Below are positions 35,976 through 44,295 of a stretch of 64,000 bases of DNA, in pieces. Position numbers and translations under genes: made by a program. This DNA is from Haloplanus rubicundus (GTDB lineage Archaea > Halobacteriota > Halobacteria > Halobacteriales > Haloferacaceae): contig NZ_CP031148.1 of NCBI RefSeq assembly GCF_003342675.1, positions 2,480,001-2,544,000 of the forward strand, written 5' to 3'. The notes below the pieces were generated by a model. That model was given only the letters and a program-made list of their open reading frames with translations, had not been told where the DNA came from and searched no databases. Position 1 is the first letter of the stretch, and each line of letters opens with the position of its first letter.

Positions 35976-36712
35976 GGGGGTTTCTGACCTCTCACGTATA
36001 GACTTAGTACGTCAGACTTCGAGAAAAACAAACGGAGCGCGTCAACGCATCGAGGGGTGATGACCATCTTCTTTTTATCGACAATTGACGTAACGTATAG
36101 TAGCTGTATACGGTAGTGAGTAGTTCGGTTAATGCGGTTGTTATTATACTAATTATGTAGTATATACAGCACAGCATAATAACGAAGAATAACTAAGCCA
36201 CCTCCAAGGCTTGCAATTAGCGTAGTTACAGCTGTTAGTATAGTAATTAGTAATAACTACTCTGCCGCACTAATAGGAAGGATCAACAAGCACCTCGAAG
36301 GCTTACAATTAACTTAGAAATCAGCGTAATAGATGTTCTCGAAAGTAGAGGTACACCGATCTCCACTTCCCACAACTGAGATATACAGCAGAGCATCAGC
36401 AACAGCTTCCAACAGAGGGACGCACACTAACCGCTATTGCGTTTTTTGTGGTGACGAAAGGGGATGTATTCTATTGATAAACAGAGGCTGTTAGAACGTC
36501 GACTGTCGAAACAAATGGGGCAGTTAGAACACTACCCAGATCGAAAATCGGCAGAGTAGGTAAGCCCGTCAGCGAGATTGGTGGGCTGAGACTGGAAATT
36601 GAGGTCTTTCGGAAGTGTAGCTAATGGGTAGTATAGCAGGAGTTCCGAAAAAGATCAAGGTCGTACACCGTCCGGTTAATTTCGGCTTGTCGACAAGGAT
36701 CTGTTCAAGAAG
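35976..36712. other. AT-rich non-coding region with repeat fragments
   Basis: No convincing gene in 737 bp. It has dense TA-rich stretches (for example near 36140-36180), scattered GTAG/TTAG words and two truncated copies of the island repeat core (CACCTCCAAGGCTTGCAATTA near 36198 and CACCTCGAAGGCTTACAATTA near 36292). It could be an origin-like or recombination region, or eroded repeat arrays. Confidence 0.5.
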
Positions 36713-36830
36713 CGAACCTTCGAGGAGAGATGAACGAGCGAATTGAAAGCAGACTCCAATCCACCGCCGTAAACCACCTCGAAGGCTTACAGCTACCGAG
36801 CGAGATCGTAGGGTATCTCACCTACTACCG
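36713..36830. repeat. Island structured repeat, copy A
   Basis: Left arm AACCTTCGAGGAG and right arm CCACCTCGAAGGCTT form an inverted pair about 60 bp apart, followed by GATCGTAGGGTATCTCACC. Related copies lie at 41644, 43205, 43903, 46168 and 48118. This copy is beside the 3' end of the FG-GAP gene. Confidence 0.75.
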
Positions 36831-36866
36831 AAAACGTCAGACAGATTCCTTTCACACCGATATTAT

Positions 36867-39494
36867 TCAGTCAGCGTTGTACGCGCTGATTACCTCCAAA
36901 ACGTCTCTAAAGCTAACTTCAACACCGTTGTATGTTTCGTCAGCATTGTAAGCTTGGATCACACCTAATACGTCTTGGAAGGTTGGTTCGCCGGGCTCGG
37001 TCGGTAGGGGGCTACTGTCGCCCTCCGTAACGGCTCCTTCTTGAGTAGGATCCTCTGGGACAGTTGCTGTAAGTGTCTGTGATTTTCCCTCCTCAATCGA
37101 TGCTGTATAGCTATCGTTAATTGTGCCACCTTCCGCTGTGGTGCCTTTTATTTCAACTGTGTACTCTCCGTTATCCGTTCCCGTGGCGATGATATCGTAG
37201 TCGCCGGCCGATGCGTCAAAGAAATAGTACAGTCCTTCGTACTCTGTCTCTTCTCGGATCTTGTCGTTGGGTATCGGTGACTCTGGGACAAGCTGGCCAT
37301 CAGGTCCCGTCACATTCAGGATTACTGGCGATTTAACACCGACAGATATGAAACTCTCAAGGCCCTGGGAGAGGATGGTTTCGAATCCCTCGTTATTTCC
37401 ACCGACACTGAATAATGATAAATCTGGGTCTGGCTTTTCAGCTAAGAACATCGCTCGGTCATAAGTATCCCCATCGATACCAGTATAAGAGACAGAAAAA
37501 TCCTCATCCTTTGAGGAGCGAGAAAACACCAGTTGTGTCTCTCCGCCTTGCTGATATGTTTCGGCCAGATAGTTCGGGTCATAGATCGGGACTGAAACCA
37601 AGAAGTCAGACTCACGTTGTACCTCGTATGCGAGAACCTGGTGGCCACCCAAGAATCGATCAACGAGCGATGACACAGACGAATCGACTAACGACACAGA
37701 TGCCGGGGTGCCCTTGGTGACTTGGTTTTCGATTGCGTTCAGCACATCCTCGTGATTGATCGAACCGGAACCTACATCAGGAGCGAAGACTTGGGCAAAG
37801 TATCTGAAGCCGAATATGGGATCGAATGCCTGTGAGTGCTGAATTTCGTCTATGTCTACTTCGACAGGATCCAAGCCGTCGGTCGTTTCAGGATTATCGA
37901 TGATATCGGCGGCCGTTTCTACAGATGTAGAATATTCTGGGAGAGAAGGAACACCACTTGAGGAATACTTTCGTGCAGTGTGTACCATTCCTAAGCAGTG
38001 CCCCCCCGTTAGACCACCATCAAGAGCCAAATATAATGCGCTCGCAAGGGCGGGAACAAATCCTGGCGCCGAGGTAGCGATACCCATATCCTCTAATTGG
38101 GGAAGAAATGTCGTCCGAACAGCAGTAAACACCTCGTCGGAATCCGGTGTTGACCCAGTATCGTAGTTGGCAAAGCCAAACCCATGGACAGACGGGTCAA
38201 ATCCTGAGACTGGCGTGTTTTCTGCACTATTGTTCTTGAACACATACGTTGCGCCTGAATGATTGCCGAGTGCTGAATCACCCGGTGCCCCAACAAACGC
38301 GGTCCCATCATCGAGTGCCACTATGCCGGAAAATTCGTCTTCGGAATCGCCATCATCCGGCGTTAGTTTGGCCTGCTGGCTCCACTCTCCATTTGTTTGA
38401 GTGAAGATATATGGTGACAAGGTGTCAGCTGACTCCGTAGGAGCTGGGACCCCAATGATTGCCGTGTCTCCTGATAGCGTAAGTGATGGAACAAAGTCAC
38501 TAGTGCTATCATAGTCATCTGGCGTCAGTTTGGCTTGCTGGCTCCACTCTCCGTCATCCCGGGAGAACACGTATGCTGATGTATCGTTTCTTGCTCCGAT
38601 AAGCGCCGTTTCTTTCGCCAGTGCGGCAGATATTCCGAAAACGTCGCTACTATCGCCATCTTCGGGGGTCAGTTTGGCCTGCTGACGCCACTCTCCGTTA
38701 TCCCGGGAGAATACGTACGCTGTGCCTGCGGAATCTCCATTAGAATTATTATCCCTGGACGCACCAATAAGAGCGATTTCTCCCGCTACTGCGACCGGGT
38801 CCCCAAAGAAGTCTTCGTCAGCACTATCATTTGCCGTGAGTTTCGCTTCTTGTGTCCATTCATCATCATCAGTGCGATTGAATACATACGCAGAGCCTGT
38901 TCGGTTGTCACCGTCGCCATCCCCAGGTGCGCCAATAAGTACTGTTTCCTCTTCTATATCAACGGACGTTCCAAACAAGTCTCCAGACCCGCTGTCAGCG
39001 GGAATTAGCTTGGCTTGTTGCGTCCACTCGCCGTTATTACGCGAAAACACATATGCTGATCCTGCTCCCGCTGTGTTTCCATTAGGAGCCTCATCGTAGT
39101 GAGCGCCGATAAGTGCTGTTTCCCTCGATAGTGCAACTGCATCCCCAAAGCTGTCTTCGCTATCCCCATCGTCGGGAATTAGCTTTGCCTGCTGATCCCA
39201 TTCGCCAGTATTTCGCGAGAACACATATGCCGACCCTGAATGTTCCCCATTTGGATCATCACCGTACGCTCCAATGAGAGCAGTCTGATTCGATAGTGCA
39301 ACTGCGCTACCGAAAAGGTCTTCAGTACTGCCATCATCGGCTGTCAGCTTCGTTTGTTGGAGCCAGTCCGTTTGTTGAGCCGACTGTTCCGCCTGTTTTT
39401 GTCCAGTTGAGGGTAACTGTCCCTTGACTCGCCCAGTCCATCCACCAATAGCCCCCGTGCCGAGTAACCCAAGGAATGACCGCCTTCTGACCAT
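36867..39494 (-). CDS. Tat-exported FG-GAP propeller protein with candidate cysteine-protease domain and dockerin-like tail
   Basis: An 875-residue secreted protein. Twin-arginine signal RRRSFLGLLG at the N-terminus. About seven FG-GAP repeats (residues 46-425; each with DLFGSAV, ALIGA and SAYVFSR...QQAKL) form a beta-propeller. Residues 430-690 contain GGHC500LGM, GGH618QVLAYEV and IYD639PN, the order and spacing of a papain-like Cys/His/Asp triad. A beta-sandwich region follows, and the last 40 residues hold two FQDVL/FRDVL...YN units as in dockerins. TATA-like AAATATAATG about 30 nt upstream supports the start. Confidence 0.8.
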   Translation of the reverse strand: MVRRRSFLGLLGTGAIGGWTGRVKGQLPSTGQKQAEQSAQQTDWLQQTKLTADDGSTEDLFGSAVALSNQTALIGAYGDDPNGEHSGSAYVFSRNTGEWDQQAKLIPDDGDSEDSFGDAVALSRETALIGAHYDEAPNGNTAGAGSAYVFSRNNGEWTQQAKLIPADSGSGDLFGTSVDIEEETVLIGAPGDGDGDNRTGSAYVFNRTDDDEWTQEAKLTANDSADEDFFGDPVAVAGEIALIGASRDNNSNGDSAGTAYVFSRDNGEWRQQAKLTPEDGDSSDVFGISAALAKETALIGARNDTSAYVFSRDDGEWSQQAKLTPDDYDSTSDFVPSLTLSGDTAIIGVPAPTESADTLSPYIFTQTNGEWSQQAKLTPDDGDSEDEFSGIVALDDGTAFVGAPGDSALGNHSGATYVFKNNSAENTPVSGFDPSVHGFGFANYDTGSTPDSDEVFTAVRTTFLPQLEDMGIATSAPGFVPALASALYLALDGGLTGGHCLGMVHTARKYSSSGVPSLPEYSTSVETAADIIDNPETTDGLDPVEVDIDEIQHSQAFDPIFGFRYFAQVFAPDVGSGSINHEDVLNAIENQVTKGTPASVSLVDSSVSSLVDRFLGGHQVLAYEVQRESDFLVSVPIYDPNYLAETYQQGGETQLVFSRSSKDEDFSVSYTGIDGDTYDRAMFLAEKPDPDLSLFSVGGNNEGFETILSQGLESFISVGVKSPVILNVTGPDGQLVPESPIPNDKIREETEYEGLYYFFDASAGDYDIIATGTDNGEYTVEIKGTTAEGGTINDSYTASIEEGKSQTLTATVPEDPTQEGAVTEGDSSPLPTEPGEPTFQDVLGVIQAYNADETYNGVEVSFRDVLEVISAYNAD

Positions 39495-39585
39495 TACGCA
39501 TGTATGTGTAATAGGTATACATTATATTTCGGATAAAGGTAGAAGATACTTCATTGTCGTCGTAATTGGAATCTCTCGATTTTAC

Positions 39586-39693
39586 CACAAGCCAAAAATA
39601 CAAAACGTGAAAGAAATATGTACAGTTTGGCTCTCGAAATTACTGTTCCAGTTTGGAGCATGAAAGTATCCGACAAGGTGAGGAAAGTCAACC
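39586..39693 (+). repeat. Conserved upstream region of propeller cassette 1
   Basis: About 108 bp before the gene at 39694 nearly match 44189-44295 before the second cassette: CAAGCCAAAAATACAA, GTGAAAGAAATATGTACAG, CCAGTTTGGAGCATGAAAG and the GGTGAGG ribosome-binding site 10-15 nt before the ATG. It is a duplicated promoter/leader. Confidence 0.8.
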
Positions 39694-41559
39694 ATGCAAG
39701 AACTTGATCGACGGACGCTACTTCAGACGGGGGTAATGGGTGTTACAGCAGGAATTGGCCTTAGTGGGATCGCTGGTCGTGGGCAGGCAACTGGGACCAG
39801 CCCCGATAAGGCGCCCGCATACACGACAGAGACATCAGCGATTAGCCTGCCAGACCCCGTTACTGAACCACTCTGGACCAAACAGTTTGATGGAGACACC
39901 TATGCGAGATATGCATATGGTGGTGAAGCGGTATACGTTCGGGTATCTCCACAGAATGACATAGATTCGACTCAATTACTTGCGATTAATGCAGAAACTG
40001 GCGAGGTGCGCTGGCAACGCGACTTCTCCAGTGAATTCATTGATATAAGGCCGTTTGAGGACAATGTTCTCGTGCAACAGGGGTCGACAATAACGGCCTA
40101 CGATCCGCCATCCGGCAGTCAGCAGTGGACTATCGAATACCCCAGTGAAGGGGAGCATAGGCGGCTTACAACGAGTCTTGTTCGAGAAAAAACATTTCTC
40201 GTCACCAGTGAAGAGGAAGGGATTACGGATAATCAACTCTTGGGTGTTGATCAATCGACTGGAGAAATAATATGGAACAAGACTATCTCGCTTCCAGGGG
40301 CACATCAGGAGGCAACCCTCCCATTTTCACCAAACGAATATGTGATGTTCGCAACGGCCGATGGTCACCGTATCCTTGATCTTGATGCACGCACTGGCGA
40401 GGTCTTTGGGACGTACACCATCCCTGTAGCCGAACCGATCGCATCATCAGACTCCCTCATTGTCTCTCTGAGGGAATATCCTGAAAATTACACTCTCGTG
40501 AACAGCTCTAGCTACACAGGTTCATCATCAACTGAGGTCGTGAGAGTATTCGAGTCCTTCGACAGTGATCCAGTTCTCACACTTTCTGGACCGAGGATTC
40601 CTCAGATTGACGGCAGACGTGGGGATCTGAAATACGGAATCATCGACGAGGGACAGTTCCGCGCCGTTGCAGTCCCAAGTGGGGAGACACTCTGGACGCA
40701 GTCCATTGATACTGATATCAACCACCAGATTGGGGGATGGGTTAACGGACTCTTTTATCACCTGACGAATACACCTGCATCAGCAGGTTACACGGCCAAA
40801 CTTGCGGCCAGACAGATCTCAACGGGGCAGGTTGAGTGGAGTCGTACAATCTACGAGAATATGCAAACAGAAGATTCCCGACCACCATACATCAATTTGC
40901 GATCATATAGCGATCCGGTGATTGTGGGGCGTGCTAATGGAGATTTCTTAGCTCTCGATGCGGCTACTGGGACAGTAGAGGAGTGGGCAATTTCGCTCAC
41001 CACTGAAGGAGACAATTATGATCTTTATCGAGCGAATCAAGACGGATTCGTTATGACGACAACTGACACATATGCCCCGGAGTCGACGAGTCTTTCGATG
41101 TTCCCTGCGCCGGATTCTGACTCGTCATCTGATTCACCCTCTGACGGGTCTGACTCACCGACCGAGTCGCCATCTGAGGGCAACCTCAGTCTGTCACTTT
41201 CGCCTTCATCGGTTACTTCCGGGACGACAACAGATGTAGGCGTCACAGTTACCGACAGTGCAACCGGCGACGCAGTTGTAGATGCAACAGTCTCACTCTC
41301 TGCTCTTGGTTTGTCGGCGACCACGGATCTGAATGGTGAGGCAACCCTGTCGATAAACACTAACGATCCAGACGAATACACCATCTCAGTCAGTAAGGAC
41401 GGCTACGCAGACACTACAACGACACTAACCGTGGAAGACAGCGAGAGTAGTGATGCGTCCTTCCAAGATGTACTGGGAACAATTGGAGACTACAATTCTG
41501 GCAATGCATCATTCCAAGACGTACTCCAAGCAATAGCTGACTACAACGCGAACAACTGA
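39694..41559 (+). CDS. Tat-exported PQQ-like beta-propeller protein with Ig-like domain and dockerin-like tail, cassette 1
   Basis: A 621-residue protein. Tat signal DRRTLLQTGVMGVTAG; then PQQ-like propeller repeats (residues about 55-470; AINAETGEVRWQR, GVDQSTGEIIWNK, DLDARTGEVFG, ALDAATGTVEEW); a Ser/Asp/Pro linker (about 475-500); an Ig-like or carboxypeptidase-regulatory-type domain (about 500-585); and two dockerin-like FQDVL...YN units at the end. No catalytic site is seen; it probably binds a surface or partner. The SD GGTGAGG precedes the ATG. A 604-residue paralogue lies 2.7 kb downstream. Confidence 0.85.
   Translation: MQELDRRTLLQTGVMGVTAGIGLSGIAGRGQATGTSPDKAPAYTTETSAISLPDPVTEPLWTKQFDGDTYARYAYGGEAVYVRVSPQNDIDSTQLLAINAETGEVRWQRDFSSEFIDIRPFEDNVLVQQGSTITAYDPPSGSQQWTIEYPSEGEHRRLTTSLVREKTFLVTSEEEGITDNQLLGVDQSTGEIIWNKTISLPGAHQEATLPFSPNEYVMFATADGHRILDLDARTGEVFGTYTIPVAEPIASSDSLIVSLREYPENYTLVNSSSYTGSSSTEVVRVFESFDSDPVLTLSGPRIPQIDGRRGDLKYGIIDEGQFRAVAVPSGETLWTQSIDTDINHQIGGWVNGLFYHLTNTPASAGYTAKLAARQISTGQVEWSRTIYENMQTEDSRPPYINLRSYSDPVIVGRANGDFLALDAATGTVEEWAISLTTEGDNYDLYRANQDGFVMTTTDTYAPESTSLSMFPAPDSDSSSDSPSDGSDSPTESPSEGNLSLSLSPSSVTSGTTTDVGVTVTDSATGDAVVDATVSLSALGLSATTDLNGEATLSINTNDPDEYTISVSKDGYADTTTTLTVEDSESSDASFQDVLGTIGDYNSGNASFQDVLQAIADYNANN
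41323..41559 (+). repeat. 3' end of propeller cassette 1, near-identical to cassette 2
   Basis: The last 237 bp of the gene match 45874-46110 almost base for base (a few substitutions around 41451-41472), while the propeller parts between are strongly diverged. This indicates recent gene conversion or module exchange limited to the Ig-like and dockerin-like ends. Confidence 0.85.
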
Positions 41560-42018
41560 CCAAGTACCTGCGTCGTTTGGGACGTAATGTGAACGAGATG
41601 TACGTCTGGGAAACCGTGCTTGTCAACGAGGATTGACTGAGTACCGAGCCTTCGAGGGGGAGGATAGCGAACGAATTTAGAGCGGGCTCTACTCCGCCGC
41701 CGTAACACCCTCGAAGGCTTGGAACCCCCCAGTGAAATCGTAGGGTATCTCACCTACTGTCCTTATGTGGGAAACCCTACGATCTCGACCACGAAGCTGG
41801 AGATTGACGTGGCGATCCTTCAAGATAGGGTGAAGCGTATATCGAAAAGTTTCGAATACCGGGACAGTAGAGTCCCAACTGGTTATCACTCCTTCTCCCG
41901 TATACGCGATTAGGGACCGTTGAAGAAATACAGAATATCATATAAAGAAAGACTCCTTGTGTATTAACTGAGATAGGGGAGATAAGTTTGATATGATATT
42001 GTTCTGATTGGATTTATT
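41560..42018. repeat. Island structured repeat, copy B, in a 459-bp gap
   Basis: The repeat itself runs about 41644-41835: GAGCCTTCGAGGGGGAGGAT on the left, CACCCTCGAAGGCTTGG on the right, then ATCGTAGGGT ... ACCCTACGAT, a second inverted repeat around CTCACCTACTGTCCTTATG. No gene is supported in the gap. The remainder is AT-rich DNA up to a promoter-like region before 42019. Confidence 0.75.
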
Positions 42019-42477
42019 ATGAGTGAAGAGCTTGAGGAGGTTATTGCCAGTTCGGGTAGCACAGTCACGAGAGATAGATTAACGGGTCACGCGACGTACT
42101 ACCCTCCAATAGAAACGCATATTGAAAATGGATTAATTCCATTTCATATCGCACTTTTGACCCATAATTGGGATCTCGACATATTCCATGGTGGACATTC
42201 AGAAGATTATACAAAGTATATGGAAGTAAGTACGAGAGATGTTGCTCTGGTAGCCGGTCATGATGTAGTCGCTGTCATCAATGAATCAACTATAGCCGTA
42301 GCTCTCCCATACGAGATGATTTCTTCAGTTTGGACAGATGAGAGCGGTAACAGCCGGAGGGTAGAAGTGCGGGATACATATCATAGTATGAGCTTCCAAC
42401 ATGCAGAAGCGAAATCTGCCCCATCTAACCAGTTTGATGAGACAATACGATATATACGTAGTCGAATCTCGAATTGA
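42019..42477 (+). CDS. Island protein, possible PH-like domain, unknown function
   Basis: A 152-residue soluble protein. The second half (VALVAGHDVVAVINESTIAV, then SSVWTDESGNSRRVEVRDT) has the strand-turn pattern of small PH-like (GRAM/bPH) domains found in archaeal and phage-type proteins, but I cannot confirm it. An N-terminal helix precedes it. Strongly AT-rich codons mark it as part of the island. It lies alone between two propeller cassettes. Confidence 0.65.
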   Translation: MSEELEEVIASSGSTVTRDRLTGHATYYPPIETHIENGLIPFHIALLTHNWDLDIFHGGHSEDYTKYMEVSTRDVALVAGHDVVAVINESTIAVALPYEMISSVWTDESGNSRRVEVRDTYHSMSFQHAEAKSAPSNQFDETIRYIRSRISN

Positions 42478-42681
42478 TCGTGTGTTCTTTTTTAATATCT
42501 TTTCTTCCCCACTCCGTATCAATATCCGGATAAGGGCGGCTTGAGGTATGGTTCGATGCCTGGAGGAGTTGGTCATCCTCCACAGTTTCTTCGGTGACAA
42601 CCCCACCGTCAGTCTGGAGCGTGGACACTCAACAGCGGGTTGTAGAACGACAGGACCGCCGACCGTAGCGAGCGAAACCTT

Positions 42682-43011
42682 GTGCTGGCAGTCGTACTTC
42701 TCGTTGTACTGTCTGTCGGATATTCATACTTCGCCGGGACAAGGACACCGTCGCGTCCTATTGACCGACCGAGAACGGGAACTCATAGAGGGGGCAACGT
42801 CGATGACGACCTCCGGTATCAAGTTGTGTCTCGTGTACGCCGGAAGATTGACTCGGAGTTGTCGACCGATGTGGAGATCCTACGGGAGAACGATCCCGAT
42901 CTCAACGAAGAGTGGTCTGTGAATCGGAGTGAAACTAATCTTAGAGGCGACAGGAAGCAAGCCCTCCTACTGAGTGTTCTTACGAACAGTTCCAAGGAAT
43001 TGAATCCCTGA
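42682..43011 (+). CDS. Small membrane-anchored protein, unknown (possibly a gene remnant)
   Basis: A 109-residue frame from GTG 42682. Residues 1-18 (MLAVVLLVVLSVGYSYFA) form one hydrophobic helix; the rest is charged and helical (VVSRVRRKIDSELSTDVEILREND). Upstream bases show no clear promoter and the frame sits in degenerate DNA, so it may be the tail of a broken gene. A fragment of the island repeat (TCTAAGGCCCGGAACC) follows the stop. Confidence 0.4.
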   Translation: MLAVVLLVVLSVGYSYFAGTRTPSRPIDRPRTGTHRGGNVDDDLRYQVVSRVRRKIDSELSTDVEILRENDPDLNEEWSVNRSETNLRGDRKQALLLSVLTNSSKELNP

Positions 43012-43204
43012 TCGAAAACCGATTCTAAGGCCCGGAACCTCTGATGAAATCGTTGGGTGTCAACACGATCTCCTCGATGACTCGGAACGACAGAGGAGTA
43101 GCAGTCGACAGTCCGGAAGGTGAACTTGCACGAGGTCGACGGAAGCTGACTGGCGAAGACTGCCTGCGTCGTTTGGGAAGCCGTACTTGTCGACGAGGAT
43201 TGAG

Positions 43205-43340
43205 TGGGTCCCGAGCCTTCGAGGGGAAGAGAACGAGTGAGTTTAGAGCGGACTTTAACACTTGATCGTAAACCACCTCGAAGGCTTACAATTTCTCCGA
43301 GAAATCGTAGGGTATCTCACCTACTGTCCTCATGTGGAAT
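43205..43340. repeat. Island structured repeat, copy C
   Basis: GAGCCTTCGAGGGGAAGAG ... CCACCTCGAAGGCTTACAA pair across about 60 bp; ATCGTAGGGTATCTCACC follows, but the right half of the second inverted repeat is lost. It lies upstream of 43430-43687. Confidence 0.75.
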
Positions 43341-43429
43341 AACCACGCATGGAGCGAAGGGGAACCAAGCCTCCCTTCTTTGTTTCCGCGACCTATATAT
43401 TATGTGAGAGGAGAATCATTTGTCATTCT

Positions 43430-43687
43430 ATGGCACTTGTTCGTTGCGAAGAACATCTACCGGAGAGCGGGAGAGGACGGAACTACGTGGTTGCCGTAGA
43501 ACCAATTGGATTACCAAAGACTGCCGCAGTTTGCGGAAGGGAAGGGACTGGACACATAATTCCAGGTTACGTTCTACTTGATGAGTCAGAGTACGAGCAG
43601 TTCAAACAGGGTCAACGGGTGTTCGAACCTCACTCAAACGCCACCCATATTAAAACGAATGGCACCGTAGCCTTCGAACTTGACTGA
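43430..43687 (+). CDS. Small island protein, unknown function
   Basis: An 85-residue protein from ATG 43430 (MALVRCEEHLPESGRGRNYV). TATA-like CCTATATATTATG at about 43392-43404 is 26-38 nt upstream, which selects this start over an earlier frame that would run through the promoter. Cys6 and Cys42 with a GREGTGHIIPGYVLLDESEY segment recall haloarchaeal small conserved proteins of unknown role. No homologous neighbour helps. Confidence 0.65.
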   Translation: MALVRCEEHLPESGRGRNYVVAVEPIGLPKTAAVCGREGTGHIIPGYVLLDESEYEQFKQGQRVFEPHSNATHIKTNGTVAFELD

Positions 43688-44295
43688 GCGAGCAATTTGC
43701 CAAACTACGAATACGAGAACGTGTGGCCGGCTACCGAGAGCACTGGAATCAGTCGCGTGGCGACTCGGACAAACTGACTGAATGGAGCCTAACCCTCTCT
43801 GAAGTCGCCTGTACTGTTTCACGAGCTATCGCGAGCAGTTCGACAGGAATGATCCCAGCTTCACCAGGAGCTTCGAGAGGTCGTATTTTTACCGGAGAGA
43901 ATCGAGCCTTCGAGGGCGGGGATAGCTCACGAATTTAGAGCGGACTCTAATCCCCTGGCTGAAAACCACCTCGAAGGCTTGGAACCCTACAGTGAAATCG
44001 TAGGGTATCCCACCTACTGTCCTTATGTGGGATACCCAACGATCCCGACTACAAAGCTGAGGACTAACATGGCGATACCTCAAGAGGTGACCAGAAAGTG
44101 TAGTGAATGGCAATTACGCAAGGATAATGCTGTGATTTCGGTACAAAGTACTGCAGAGGCGGTCATAGTCGGATGATTTCGATTATGTCACAAGCCCAAA
44201 ATACAAGACGTGAAAGAAATATGTACAGTTTAGCTCACCAAATTATGGCTCCAGTTTGGAGCATGAAAGATCCGACAAGGTGAGGCAAGTCAACC
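43688..44295. other. 608-bp gap: repeat copy D and second cassette leader
   Basis: No gene supported. The middle (43903-44105) is a well preserved structured repeat (GAGCCTTCGAGGGCGGGGAT ... CCACCTCGAAGGCTTGGAA, then ATCGTAGGGTATCCCACC paired with GTGGGATACCCAACGAT). The last 107 bp (44189-44295) repeat the leader seen before cassette 1. Confidence 0.7.

Noticed and set aside
36100-36320. CRISPR array in the AT-rich repeats
   Set aside because: Repeat units are irregular in length and spacing, and there are no cas genes in the window.
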